A stretch of 9,309 nt of DNA from Alphaproteobacteria bacterium (GCA_003250865.1 QKJH01000143.1:1-9309); one strand, 5' to 3'. Counted from the first letter of the stretch, positions 1 through 6,312 are shown. The notes: a model not told the origin generated them from the letters alone. A program made the numbers and translations.

Positions 1-766
1 GTGATTGCGTAAAGATTTCAAATCCGTCATCGGTAACGGCCAGAGAATGTTCAAACTGTGCCGACAGGGAGCGATCGCGTGTCACAGCTGTCCATCCGTC
101 GCTAAGGATTTTCATGTCATAGCGGCCGGCATTAATCATGGGTTCAATGGTAAAGAACATGCCTGGTTCAAGCACAAGTCCGGTATTGGGTTGGCCATAG
201 TGCAGGATTTGCGGTTCACAATGGAAGACGCGTCCAAGACCGTGCCCGCAGAAATCACGAACAACGGAAAAACGGTTGTTTTCGGCATGCTGTTGAATAG
301 CATAGCCGATATCGCCCAATGTGGCGCCGGGTTTGACCATTTCAATGCCGAGCATTGTACATTCATAGGTAACGCGCACCAGATTGCGTGCCTTGGCGGA
401 GACTTTTTCTCCACACAGGAACATGCGGGACGTATCACCATACCAGCCATCCAAGATAACGGTTACGTCAATATTCAGAATATCCCCGTCAATCAGCTTT
501 TTTTCGCTCGGGATGCCGTGGCAGATAACATGGTTCAGCGAAATACAGGTGGCCTTTGGATAGCCTTTATACCCCAGACAGGCAGAGATAGCGCCGCGTT
601 CCAGAATATAGTCGTTCATTTTATCGTCCAACTCTTCGGTTGTAACGCCTGGTTGGACAAACGGGGTGATATAATCCAACACCTCGGCGGCAAGGCTGCC
701 GGCTTTACGCATGCCGTCAAAGGCCGCTTTGCTGGTATGAAGGGGAATGTTATGTGATTTGATCAC
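1..766 (-). CDS. map: Methionine aminopeptidase, type I (3'-truncated by window edge)
   Basis: Cytosolic metallopeptidase that removes the initiator methionine from nascent proteins. Read on the minus strand it gives 255 residues with no stop before the window edge. The family is usually about 255-270 residues and the last codons read FEIFTQS, so only a few residues are probably missing. The five metal ligands of the pita-bread fold are all present: D100 and D111 (in NIDVTVILDGWYGDTS), H175 (CGHGLG), E208 (FTIEPM) and E239 (QFEHS); the substrate-binding histidine H83 lies in NHVICHGIP. The start is GTG at 766: an in-frame TAA lies two codons upstream, TAAGAGA at 774-780 (minus strand) is a plausible ribosome site 7 nt away, and the next in-frame ATG (residue 19) would cut into the conserved N-terminal region. 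It is divergent from the CinA-like gene. Identification is very secure; the start codon slightly less so. Confidence 0.96.
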   Translation of the reverse strand, partial: MIKSHNIPLHTSKAAFDGMRKAGSLAAEVLDYITPFVQPGVTTEELDDKMNDYILERGAISACLGYKGYPKATCISLNHVICHGIPSEKKLIDGDILNIDVTVILDGWYGDTSRMFLCGEKVSAKARNLVRVTYECTMLGIEMVKPGATLGDIGYAIQQHAENNRFSVVRDFCGHGLGRVFHCEPQILHYGQPNTGLVLEPGMFFTIEPMINAGRYDMKILSDGWTAVTRDRSLSAQFEHSLAVTDDGFEIFTQS

Positions 767-798
767 GGTTTAATCTCTTACTTACATCGTTGTTCTAT

Positions 799-828
799 TT
801 GCATTATGCACTGTATATAGTGCATACT
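799..828 (+). promoter_or_regulatory. Candidate promoter for the CinA-like gene
   Basis: TTGCAT (799-804) and CATACT (823-828) are spaced by 18 nt on the plus strand, about 50 nt before the ATG at 882. The match to consensus is moderate. The spacer contains almost the whole 805-826 palindrome, so a protein bound there would block this promoter as well as the divergent one. An alternative -10, TATAGA at 858-863, lacks a good -35. Confidence 0.3.
805..826. promoter_or_regulatory. Perfect 8-bp-arm palindrome, candidate operator
   Basis: TATGCACT (805-812) and AGTGCATA (819-826) are perfect inverted arms around a 6-nt centre, GTATAT. The element lies midway between the divergent starts of map and the CinA-like gene and overlaps candidate promoters for both. 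Size and symmetry fit a dimeric helix-turn-helix regulator. Loosely related words (GCATTA at 801-806 and again at 830-835, GCACT at 841-845) lie beside it. No regulator gene is in the window, so the binding protein is unknown. Confidence 0.45.
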
Positions 829-840
829 AGCATTAAGCAA
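812..840 (-). promoter_or_regulatory. Candidate sigma70-type promoter for map
   Basis: On the minus strand, TTGCTT (835-840) and TATACA (812-817) are separated by exactly 17 nt, giving a start point roughly 40 nt upstream of the map GTG. The -10 hexamer falls inside the 805-826 palindrome. It was found by eye in an AT-rich intergenic region, so chance matches are possible. Confidence 0.4.
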
Positions 841-881
841 GCACTCAATAAACCTCTTATAGACGTTTAAAAGAAAAAAGC

Positions 882-1649
882 ATGGCAGCAGCAAAGACAT
901 CCAAAGAAAAACACCAGACAGTCAAGGCCGGTATTGTGGTTATCGGGGATGAAATCCTGTCAGGACGGACGAGTGAGAAAAATGTGTCCTATTTGGCTGA
1001 AAAGCTGGGGGCGGTCGGAATACAGATTGCCCATGTGCGCATTATTCCCGATATAGAGGAGGAAATTGTCGCATCTGTCAATGATTTGCGCCGCAAGTAC
1101 AGCTATGTCTTTACCACGGGCGGTATCGGTCCCACCCATGATGATATTACAGCCAAAGCCATCGCCCGAGCTTTTGGTGTAACGTTGCACCGCAATGCAG
1201 AGGCGTATCGCCGTTTGAAAGAACATTATCACTCGGACGATTTTTCGCCTGTGCGTCAGAAAATGGCGGAGATGCCGTTTGGAGTGGTTAAACTGATTGA
1301 TAATCCGGTGTCCGTTGCTCCCGGCTTTGTCATGGATAATGTCTATGTAATGGCTGGTGTCCCTGAAATCATGCGGGCGATGCTCGATGGTATTTTGCCG
1401 GATCTGGAAGGGGGGAACAAAATCACCTCTAAAACTATTTCGTGTTTCTACCGCGAGGGCGAAATTGCCGCGCAATTGGCTGTGATAGATAAGAAATATA
1501 ATCGTGTGGCCATCGGTTCGTACCCGTATTTTCGCAACGGTAATTTCGGGGTTTCCATTGTCCTTCGTTCAGCTGATGAGATACAGTTACAGCGGGCTGT
1601 AAAAGATGTAAAATTAATGATAAAAGACATAGATAATAAAAGGTTATAA
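882..1649 (+). CDS. CinA N-terminal / molybdopterin-binding-domain protein
   Basis: Protein of 255 residues with the MoaB/Mog (MoCF-biosynthesis) fold found at the N-terminus of CinA, the competence/damage-inducible protein family. Visible marks: a Lys-rich tail (1-14), the first strand and turn GIVVIGDEILSGRT (17-30), and the signature TTGGIGPTHDDIT (78-90) whose Gly-Gly and Asp residues line the molybdopterin or nucleotide site in Mog proteins; NPVSVAPGF and MAGVPEIMRAML (158-168) are also typical of CinA. The C-terminal nicotinamide-nucleotide amidohydrolase (PncC) domain of full-length CinA is absent, so this is the short single-domain form; its substrate cannot be read from sequence. The start is ATG 882, with only a weak purine-rich stretch (AAGAAAAAAG) in front. 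It is divergent from map and convergent with the tRNA-Leu gene. Fold assignment is secure; physiological role is not. Confidence 0.88.
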   Translation: MAAAKTSKEKHQTVKAGIVVIGDEILSGRTSEKNVSYLAEKLGAVGIQIAHVRIIPDIEEEIVASVNDLRRKYSYVFTTGGIGPTHDDITAKAIARAFGVTLHRNAEAYRRLKEHYHSDDFSPVRQKMAEMPFGVVKLIDNPVSVAPGFVMDNVYVMAGVPEIMRAMLDGILPDLEGGNKITSKTISCFYREGEIAAQLAVIDKKYNRVAIGSYPYFRNGNFGVSIVLRSADEIQLQRAVKDVKLMIKDIDNKRL

Positions 1650-1704
1650 ATATAACTTAAATCTATTTATTATTTCAATAATATTCGACATATTGTAAAA
1701 GCTA

Positions 1705-1739
1705 TAAAAAAACCGCTCACCATGACGATGAACGGTTTT
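1705..1739. terminator. Hairpin terminator between convergent CinA-like gene and tRNA-Leu
   Basis: AAAACCG (1709-1715) pairs with CGGTTTT (1733-1739), and after one mismatch TCA pairs with TGA inside, leaving a loop of about nine bases. Read on the minus strand the stem is followed by a run of seven T, which fits intrinsic termination of the tRNA-Leu transcript 5 nt past its CCA end. Read on the plus strand it lies about 60 nt past the CinA-like stop with a shorter T tract, so it may serve both. Confidence 0.75.
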
Positions 1740-1743
1740 ATTG

Positions 1744-1828
1744 TGGTAGCCCCGGCCGGACTTGAACCGGCACGCCCAAGGGCACACGATTTTAAGTCGT
1801 GAGCGTCTACCAATTCCGCCACGGGGCC
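1744..1828 (-). tRNA. tRNA-Leu (anticodon UAA)
   Basis: The 85-nt minus-strand sequence folds into a class II tRNA. The acceptor arm is GGCCCCG with CGGGGCT (one G-T pair), discriminator A73 as expected for leucine, and the 3' CCA is encoded. The D arm contains TTGGTAGAC. The anticodon arm is CACGA / CTTAAAA / TCGTG, with anticodon TAA. A long variable arm (TGCCCTTGGGCG) is typical of leucine tRNAs, and the T arm is GCCGG-TTCAAGT-CCGGC. It decodes UUA and, by wobble, UUG. It is flanked by its own terminator downstream and a candidate promoter at 1875-1903, so it looks like a single-gene unit. Confidence 0.97.
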
Positions 1829-1856
1829 CGAATATTAACGCGATATTTAGAATCGC

Positions 1857-1887
1857 TTGGTAAGACGAAGTGTATTAATAATATAAC
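1857..1887 (+). promoter_or_regulatory. Weak candidate promoter for chpT-like gene
   Basis: TTGGTA (1857-1862) is followed 19 nt later by TATAAC (1882-1887), or 16 nt later by TAATAT (1879-1884). These are the best plus-strand hexamers between the tRNA and the chpT-like start at 1976. They overlap the candidate minus-strand tRNA promoter, so at most one polymerase could use the site at a time. Spacing is not ideal. Confidence 0.25.
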
Positions 1888-1903
1888 AGGGCTTGCTTGC
1901 CAA
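1875..1903 (-). promoter_or_regulatory. Candidate promoter for tRNA-Leu
   Basis: On the minus strand, TTGGCA (1898-1903) and TATTAA (1875-1880) are separated by 17 nt, which puts the transcription start about 40 nt before the mature 5' end at 1828. The -35 is a 5/6 match to TTGACA; the -10 is weaker and sits in an AT-rich run that offers several overlapping choices. Confidence 0.4.
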
Positions 1904-1975
1904 GCTTTTCTTTGTCAGAATGACGAAAAATACCCTATTCCCCATAACCGCCTATTAGAAGTATTGAGAGTGAAG

Positions 1976-2623
1976 ATGACTGTAACTTTTGACCCGTATG
2001 TCCTTGAACTTGCCATTTCTCGTGTTTGTCACGATGTGGTGTCTCCTGTTGGTGCCATCAATAATGGTGTTGAGCTGGTGGAAGAGTTGGGAGCCGACGC
2101 GGCCGAAGATGCGATTGACCTGATTGCCAAAAGTGCTGAACAGGCCAACCGCCGTTTGAAAATCTTCCGTTTGTGCTATGGAGCGGCAGGCAGTAATGAA
2201 AAGGCGGATATCCGTCTGGTTCGCTCGGCGGTCATGGATTATTTCCAAGGCACGCGCGCCGTGGTGGAATGGCCGGAAAACGAAGTTCTGCTTGAAACCG
2301 AGATGCCCAAAGGTTTTCAAAAAGCGATTATGAACCTGATTCTGTTGGCCGGAGAGATGATTACCAAGGGCGGCGTTATCAAGGTACAAAAAGTGGTTGA
2401 AGCCGACAATCTGACAGCGATGGTCACAGTTGACGGCGAGGGAGTAAATTTCCGCGAAGGACAGCGTGCGGCATTGGATGGAACCATTAACGCCGTGGAT
2501 TTGGATCCGCGCTTGGTACATGCGTTTCTTACCGGACGTTTTATTCAGACATTCGGACACAAGCTGGATGTTGAAAAAATCGGCGAATCAAAGTTCCGCT
2601 TCCGTGTAAGTGTCGGCGCCTAG
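1976..2623 (+). CDS. chpT: ChpT-like histidine phosphotransferase
   Basis: Protein of 215 residues of the ChpT (HPTransfase) family. In Caulobacter, ChpT passes phosphoryl groups from the hybrid kinase CckA to the regulators CtrA and CpdR. The dimerisation helix carries the phospho-acceptor histidine H19 in SRVCHDVVSPVGAINNGVEL, which matches the ARLCHD..SP pattern of the family. The rest follows a degenerate kinase-like ATPase fold that keeps no clear G1 or G2 ATP-binding motifs, as expected for a phosphotransferase. The start is ATG 1976, with GAGAG (1966-1970) 5 nt upstream. The open frame continues back to 1799, but that extension runs antisense through the tRNA-Leu gene and has no family similarity, so it is rejected. 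The gene lies directly upstream of the chemotaxis operon in the same direction, with a 213-bp gap. Family call is good; true orthology to cell-cycle ChpT is likely but unproven. Confidence 0.85.
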   Translation: MTVTFDPYVLELAISRVCHDVVSPVGAINNGVELVEELGADAAEDAIDLIAKSAEQANRRLKIFRLCYGAAGSNEKADIRLVRSAVMDYFQGTRAVVEWPENEVLLETEMPKGFQKAIMNLILLAGEMITKGGVIKVQKVVEADNLTAMVTVDGEGVNFREGQRAALDGTINAVDLDPRLVHAFLTGRFIQTFGHKLDVEKIGESKFRFRVSVGA

Positions 2624-2722
2624 AAAATCCCCTGTATTTTCTGTAAGAAAATGACCTATTTTTGCCATAAATCGGCCAAAAAAATGACACGATAGGGTGT
2701 TATTCTTTCAACATGCCGTTTT

Positions 2723-2737
2723 TTAACGAACTATTGA
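2723..2737 (+). promoter_or_regulatory. CtrA-box-like sequence upstream of cheA
   Basis: TTAA (2723-2726), seven bases, then TTGA (2734-2737) matches seven of the eight fixed positions of the alphaproteobacterial CtrA half-site pair TTAA-N7-TTAA. It lies 100-114 bp before the cheA start. CtrA commonly controls motility and chemotaxis genes in this class, which makes the position meaningful. However, the region is AT-rich and a single near-match can arise by chance. Confidence 0.35.
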
Positions 2738-2761
2738 GAATTTTAGGTCTTAAATGGTTTA

Positions 2762-2782
2762 GCTGAAAAAGTATTTTTCAGC
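2762..2782 (+). promoter_or_regulatory. Perfect 9-bp hairpin/palindrome in the cheA upstream region
   Basis: GCTGAAAAA (2762-2770) and TTTTTCAGC (2774-2782) are perfect inverted arms around a 3-nt loop GTA. It lies 54 bp before the cheA ATG in the 213-bp gap after chpT. The GC pairs are at the base and the T run is inside the stem rather than after it, so it is not a standard intrinsic terminator. It could be an operator, or a leader-RNA hairpin if the promoter lies further upstream. Confidence 0.45.
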
Positions 2783-2836
2783 CGTGCGACGCGTATATTT
2801 TAAAGAATAACGTCATAAACGATAAGGGCAGAATCC

Positions 2837-5818
2837 ATGGACGAATTACTGGGCGAATTTCTTACTGAAACAAATGAAAGTCTTTCACAGCTTGACCAAG
2901 ATATTGTGAAGCTGGAAAAGAATCCCGAAGACCCTGAATTACTGGGTGTTATCTTTCGGGTGATGCATACCATCAAGGGAACGTGTGGTTTCCTTGGCTT
3001 GCCGCGTTTGGAAAAAGTCGCTCACCATGGTGAGAATATATTGGGTAAATTCCGTGACGGGGAAATGGCTGTGGACGAGGAAGCTGTATCCATCGTTCTG
3101 GAATCGCTTGACCGTATTAAAGATATTGTTGACGCTCTGGGACAAACAGGCGAGGAGCCGGTAGGTGAGGATAGCGATATTATCAACAAAATCGAAGCTT
3201 TTATCGACGTTCGTTTGCATGGTGGCGCGCCAACAGTTGCCGCCGCCGAACCCGAGGAAGAAATTGTCATGGTGGAAGAGGGGGAAACTATTCCTGCTGC
3301 GCCATTAGATTCTATTGAAGAAGAAATCGATTTTACACCCATTCCGGCTGATCAAACGCGAGCAGCCGTTGAGGCCTTGGAAAGTGAAGAGGCTGAAAAA
3401 GCCGACACGCCGGTCGAAGAAACTGTTGAAGAGGCCGAGGAGGATGAGCCTGCTCCGGTTGAAACCAAAGCACAGGGCAAAAAAACCGAAGACAGCGATG
3501 TTAAAAAAGAAGCACCAGTCGTGGCACAGTCCATCCGTGTTAATGTGGATTTGCTTGAAAATCTGATGACGGTGGCTTCAGAGTTGGTGTTAACACGTAA
3601 TCAGCTAATACAGCTTTTGCGCCAGCAGACTGATAGCGATTTTGCCGCCCCGTTGCAACGCTTAAACCATAATGTGACCGAGCTTCAGGAACACGTCATG
3701 AAGACCCGCATGCAGCCGATTGGCAATGCGTGGGCAAAACTGCCGCGTATTATTCGCGACTTGGCCAATGAATTGAAAAAAGACATTGAGTTGGTCATGG
3801 AAGGAGAAGATACCGAGCTGGATAGGCAGGTATTGGAACTGATTAAGGATCCGCTGACGCACATGGTACGCAACTCGGCCGATCACGGGCTGGAAATTCC
3901 GGCCGACCGGAAAAAAGCCGGCAAAGTTGAAACGGGCACAATCCACCTGAGTGCTTATCACGAAGGCGGTCATATTATTATTGAAATTGCTGATGATGGC
4001 CGCGGTCTGGCGGTGGACAAAATCAAAAAGAAAGCCATTGAAAATGGTGTTGCCACCGCTGAAGAGCTTGGAAACTACAGTACGCAACAAATCAACAATC
4101 TGATTTTCCATCCCGGACTATCCACTGCCGAAAAAGTGACATCGGTTTCGGGACGCGGCGTTGGCATGGATGTTGTCAAATCCAATATCGAAAAAATCGG
4201 CGGTACGATTGAGTTATTCTCGCAAACCGGCAAAGGCACCAAGGTTCAGGTTAAAATTCCGCTGACCCTAGCGATTGTTTCGGCCTTGATTGTTGAAGCC
4301 AGCGGCGAGCGTTTTGCCATCCCTCAAATCAGTGTTCTGGAACTGGTACGTTCGTCACAAGAGGGGGAAAACCGTATCGAAGAAATCCAAGGTTCGCCGG
4401 TACTACGCCTGCGGAACAAATTGTTACCGCTTGTCAGTCTATCCAAGCTGTTACATTTGGAAGGCGGCAAAGAACTCTATTCTTCAAAGAAGAAGAACAA
4501 GCGTAAAGAAAACGATTTGCGCAGCGGTATTGCCTCCTTGCAAAAAGAAGAAAAACGCCTGATGGAGGCTATTGAGAAAGAAGACAATCCAAAGCTCAAA
4601 GAATCCAACATTAAAAAATTGGAAGAAATTGCGTTGGCCCTGTCCGATTCACAGGAAGTGCTAGCGCGTTTGACAGAGGAAAATAGTGCTGAAAAACACA
4701 CTATAAAAGAGGAGGATCCTCCTTACATCATTGTGACCCAGGTTGGGAACTATACGTTCGGCATTATCGTTGATCAGGTCTATGATACCGAAGAGATTGT
4801 GGTAAAACCGGTTTCGCCGATACTACGTCATATCAGCATGTTCTCGGGTAATACCATTCTGGGTGATGGTACGGTTATCATGATTCTTGATCCGAACGGT
4901 ATTGCTCAGCAAACCGGCGAGATTACCGTGGGTGATGATACATCGGCCTCCATGGGAACCGAGAATGGGAAGCGTCGTACACGCGATGATTCTACCTCGC
5001 TTCTGGTTTTCAAGGCGGGTTCCGGTGCTCCAAAGGCTGTCCCGCTTTCACTTGTTGGCCGTCTTGAGGACTTCAAAGTAGAGGAAATCGAGGTTTCTGA
5101 AGAAAACCGCATGGTTATCCAATATCGCGGCGGTTTGATGCCGTTGGTACCGTTTGCCCAAAATTACAGCTTTCCTGAAAGCGGACGGCAGGCTGTACTG
5201 GTCTTTGCCGACGAAAAACGCTCGATGGGTCTGATGGTAGATGAAATCATTGATATTGTGGATGAGCAAATGAAGGTTGAAACCTCCGGTGTTACGCCCG
5301 GTATATTAGGCAGCGCCATCATCTCGGGCAAGGCCACGAATGTTATTGATGTCGGCTACTATCTGTCACAGGCTAACAATGATTGGTTTGATACCAAGAG
5401 CGAGCAGGCCTATACCGATGGTCAAAAACGCGGAAAACGTCTGCTTCTTGTTGATGACAGTCCGTTCTTCCGCAACATGCTCAAACCGCTTTTGGAAGTT
5501 GGCGGCTTCGAGGTTATAACGCAGCAAGACCCGCATGAAGCGCTGGGATTCTTGGAGCAGGATTATGATTTTGACATCATTGTTTCAGACATTGAAATGC
5601 CGGGTATGAGCGGGTTTGATTTTGCTTCAAGTGTTCGTACAAAAGAAGAACTGAACCATGTGCCGATTATTGCTTTATCCTCTCATGCGACAACGCAGGA
5701 TATGGACAGAGGTAAAGAGTCGGGGTTTGATAATTACGTTGCAAAATTTGACAGAGAAGCCTTGCTTAGTGCAATCGAAGAGGCTTTGTCACACACCAAA
5801 GCAGGAGAGGCCGCATGA
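2837..5818 (+). CDS. cheA: Hybrid chemotaxis histidine kinase CheA with two CheW domains, coiled-coil insert and receiver
   Basis: Cytoplasmic kinase (993 aa) that autophosphorylates under chemoreceptor control and phosphorylates CheY and CheB. Domains in order: HPt/P1 (about 1-125) with H44 in HTIKGT; a low-complexity Glu/Ala/Pro linker (130-230) with no recognisable CheY/CheB-binding P2; dimerisation/P3 (231-295, with KTRMQPIG); ATPase/P4 with N box HMVRNSADHG (342-351), G1 DDGRG (386-390), F box FHPGLSTA (424-431) and G2 GRGVGMD (439-445); CheW-like P5 (about 475-690), split by a basic then coiled-coil-like insert (543-628); a second, divergent CheW-like domain (718-846); and a receiver (867-985) with D873/D874, phospho-site D918, S948 and K970. 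E. coli CheA is about 650 residues and has neither the second CheW domain nor the receiver. The start is ATG 2837, with AAGGG (2824-2828) 8 nt upstream. The stop overlaps the cheW start. Kinase identity is certain; the role of the receiver and insert is not. Confidence 0.97.
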   Translation: MDELLGEFLTETNESLSQLDQDIVKLEKNPEDPELLGVIFRVMHTIKGTCGFLGLPRLEKVAHHGENILGKFRDGEMAVDEEAVSIVLESLDRIKDIVDALGQTGEEPVGEDSDIINKIEAFIDVRLHGGAPTVAAAEPEEEIVMVEEGETIPAAPLDSIEEEIDFTPIPADQTRAAVEALESEEAEKADTPVEETVEEAEEDEPAPVETKAQGKKTEDSDVKKEAPVVAQSIRVNVDLLENLMTVASELVLTRNQLIQLLRQQTDSDFAAPLQRLNHNVTELQEHVMKTRMQPIGNAWAKLPRIIRDLANELKKDIELVMEGEDTELDRQVLELIKDPLTHMVRNSADHGLEIPADRKKAGKVETGTIHLSAYHEGGHIIIEIADDGRGLAVDKIKKKAIENGVATAEELGNYSTQQINNLIFHPGLSTAEKVTSVSGRGVGMDVVKSNIEKIGGTIELFSQTGKGTKVQVKIPLTLAIVSALIVEASGERFAIPQISVLELVRSSQEGENRIEEIQGSPVLRLRNKLLPLVSLSKLLHLEGGKELYSSKKKNKRKENDLRSGIASLQKEEKRLMEAIEKEDNPKLKESNIKKLEEIALALSDSQEVLARLTEENSAEKHTIKEEDPPYIIVTQVGNYTFGIIVDQVYDTEEIVVKPVSPILRHISMFSGNTILGDGTVIMILDPNGIAQQTGEITVGDDTSASMGTENGKRRTRDDSTSLLVFKAGSGAPKAVPLSLVGRLEDFKVEEIEVSEENRMVIQYRGGLMPLVPFAQNYSFPESGRQAVLVFADEKRSMGLMVDEIIDIVDEQMKVETSGVTPGILGSAIISGKATNVIDVGYYLSQANNDWFDTKSEQAYTDGQKRGKRLLLVDDSPFFRNMLKPLLEVGGFEVITQQDPHEALGFLEQDYDFDIIVSDIEMPGMSGFDFASSVRTKEELNHVPIIALSSHATTQDMDRGKESGFDNYVAKFDREALLSAIEEALSHTKAGEAA

Positions 5819-6312
5819 ACGGGTACATGGAAAAACACGGTGAAATAGGAAAAGTTGCCAAGACAACCGATTTTGTTACGCTGCGCATTGAAGATCAGCT
5901 TTTCGGAATACCTGTGTTGCAGGTTCAGGATGTTTTGGGTGATATTAAATTGACGCGTATTCCGCTTGCTCCGAAAGAAGTTGCCGGATCGCTTAATTTG
6001 CGTGGTCGGATTGTTACCGCTATTGATGTTCGTACACGGCTGGGGCTTCCTGCTCGTGAACTGAAGGCCAGCGAGCCGAGAATGAGCGTTGTGGTAGAAT
6101 ATGGCAGTCAGCTGTATAGCCTGATTATTGACTCGGTAGGCGAGGTGCTCAGTCTTGAGGACTCAAAGTTCGAGCGCAACCCTGCAACATTGGATAAATT
6201 GTGGTTGGAAATTTCCAAAGGTATTTACCAGTTGGAAGAAGAGCTTTTGGTTGTGATTGATGTTGCACAAATGTTAGGTAGTGTGCACACCGATGATAAA
6301 ATGAGTGCGTAA
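5815..6312 (+). CDS. cheW: Chemotaxis adaptor CheW
   Basis: Adaptor (165 aa) that couples CheA to chemoreceptors in the polar signalling array. It is a single CheW beta-barrel domain from about residue 16 to 155, with the conserved segment NLRGRIVTAIDVRTRLGL (about 62-79) and the motif LIIDSVGEVL near the middle, both involved in receptor and CheA contacts. Length is normal for the family. The chosen start, ATG 5815, overlaps the cheA stop as ATGA and is preceded by AGGAG (5803-5807) at 7-nt spacing, which points to translational coupling with cheA. ATG 5827 is an alternative start that would remove four residues from the N-terminal tail without touching the domain. No methylesterase or phosphatase features are present. 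Confidence 0.95.
   Translation: MNGYMEKHGEIGKVAKTTDFVTLRIEDQLFGIPVLQVQDVLGDIKLTRIPLAPKEVAGSLNLRGRIVTAIDVRTRLGLPARELKASEPRMSVVVEYGSQLYSLIIDSVGEVLSLEDSKFERNPATLDKLWLEISKGIYQLEEELLVVIDVAQMLGSVHTDDKMSA

Noticed and set aside
5..757. Long plus-strand open frame of 250 codons
   Set aside because: It is the antisense shadow of map, whose minus-strand translation shows every aminopeptidase metal ligand in order; the plus-strand translation resembles nothing recognisable.
960..1475. Minus-strand open frame of 171 codons inside the CinA-like gene
   Set aside because: Shadow of a gene with clear domain motifs; the translation is rich in His, Arg and Ile with no recognisable domain.
1911..1927. Small hairpin TTTGTCA-GAA-TGACGAA before chpT
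   Set aside because: Seven pairs including a G-T pair in an AT-rich region; too short and unsupported to call a regulatory structure.
1799..1975. N-terminal extension of the chpT-like frame back to ATG 1799
   Set aside because: It would be translated from DNA antisense to the tRNA-Leu gene, adds 59 residues without family similarity, and a proper ribosome site precedes ATG 1976.
1955..2560. Minus-strand open frame of 201 codons opposite chpT
   Set aside because: Shadow of the chpT-like gene; no motif, no ribosome site, and its frame follows from the third-position composition of the real gene.
2644..2670. Sigma28-like promoter (TAAG, about 16 nt, GCCATAA) upstream of cheA
   Set aside because: The -10 lacks one base of GCCGATAA and the spacing is off; too weak to annotate, though a flagellar sigma factor would make sense here.
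2656..2687. Hairpin TTTTTGCC...GGCCAAAAA as chpT terminator
   Set aside because: The stem needs a bulged base, the GC part is only two or three pairs, and the strand after it carries A rather than T.
3315..3566. Plus-strand 83-codon Lys/Arg-rich frame within cheA
   Set aside because: It is the out-of-frame reading of the Glu-rich CheA linker, where GAA/GAG repeats turn into AAG/AGA codons.
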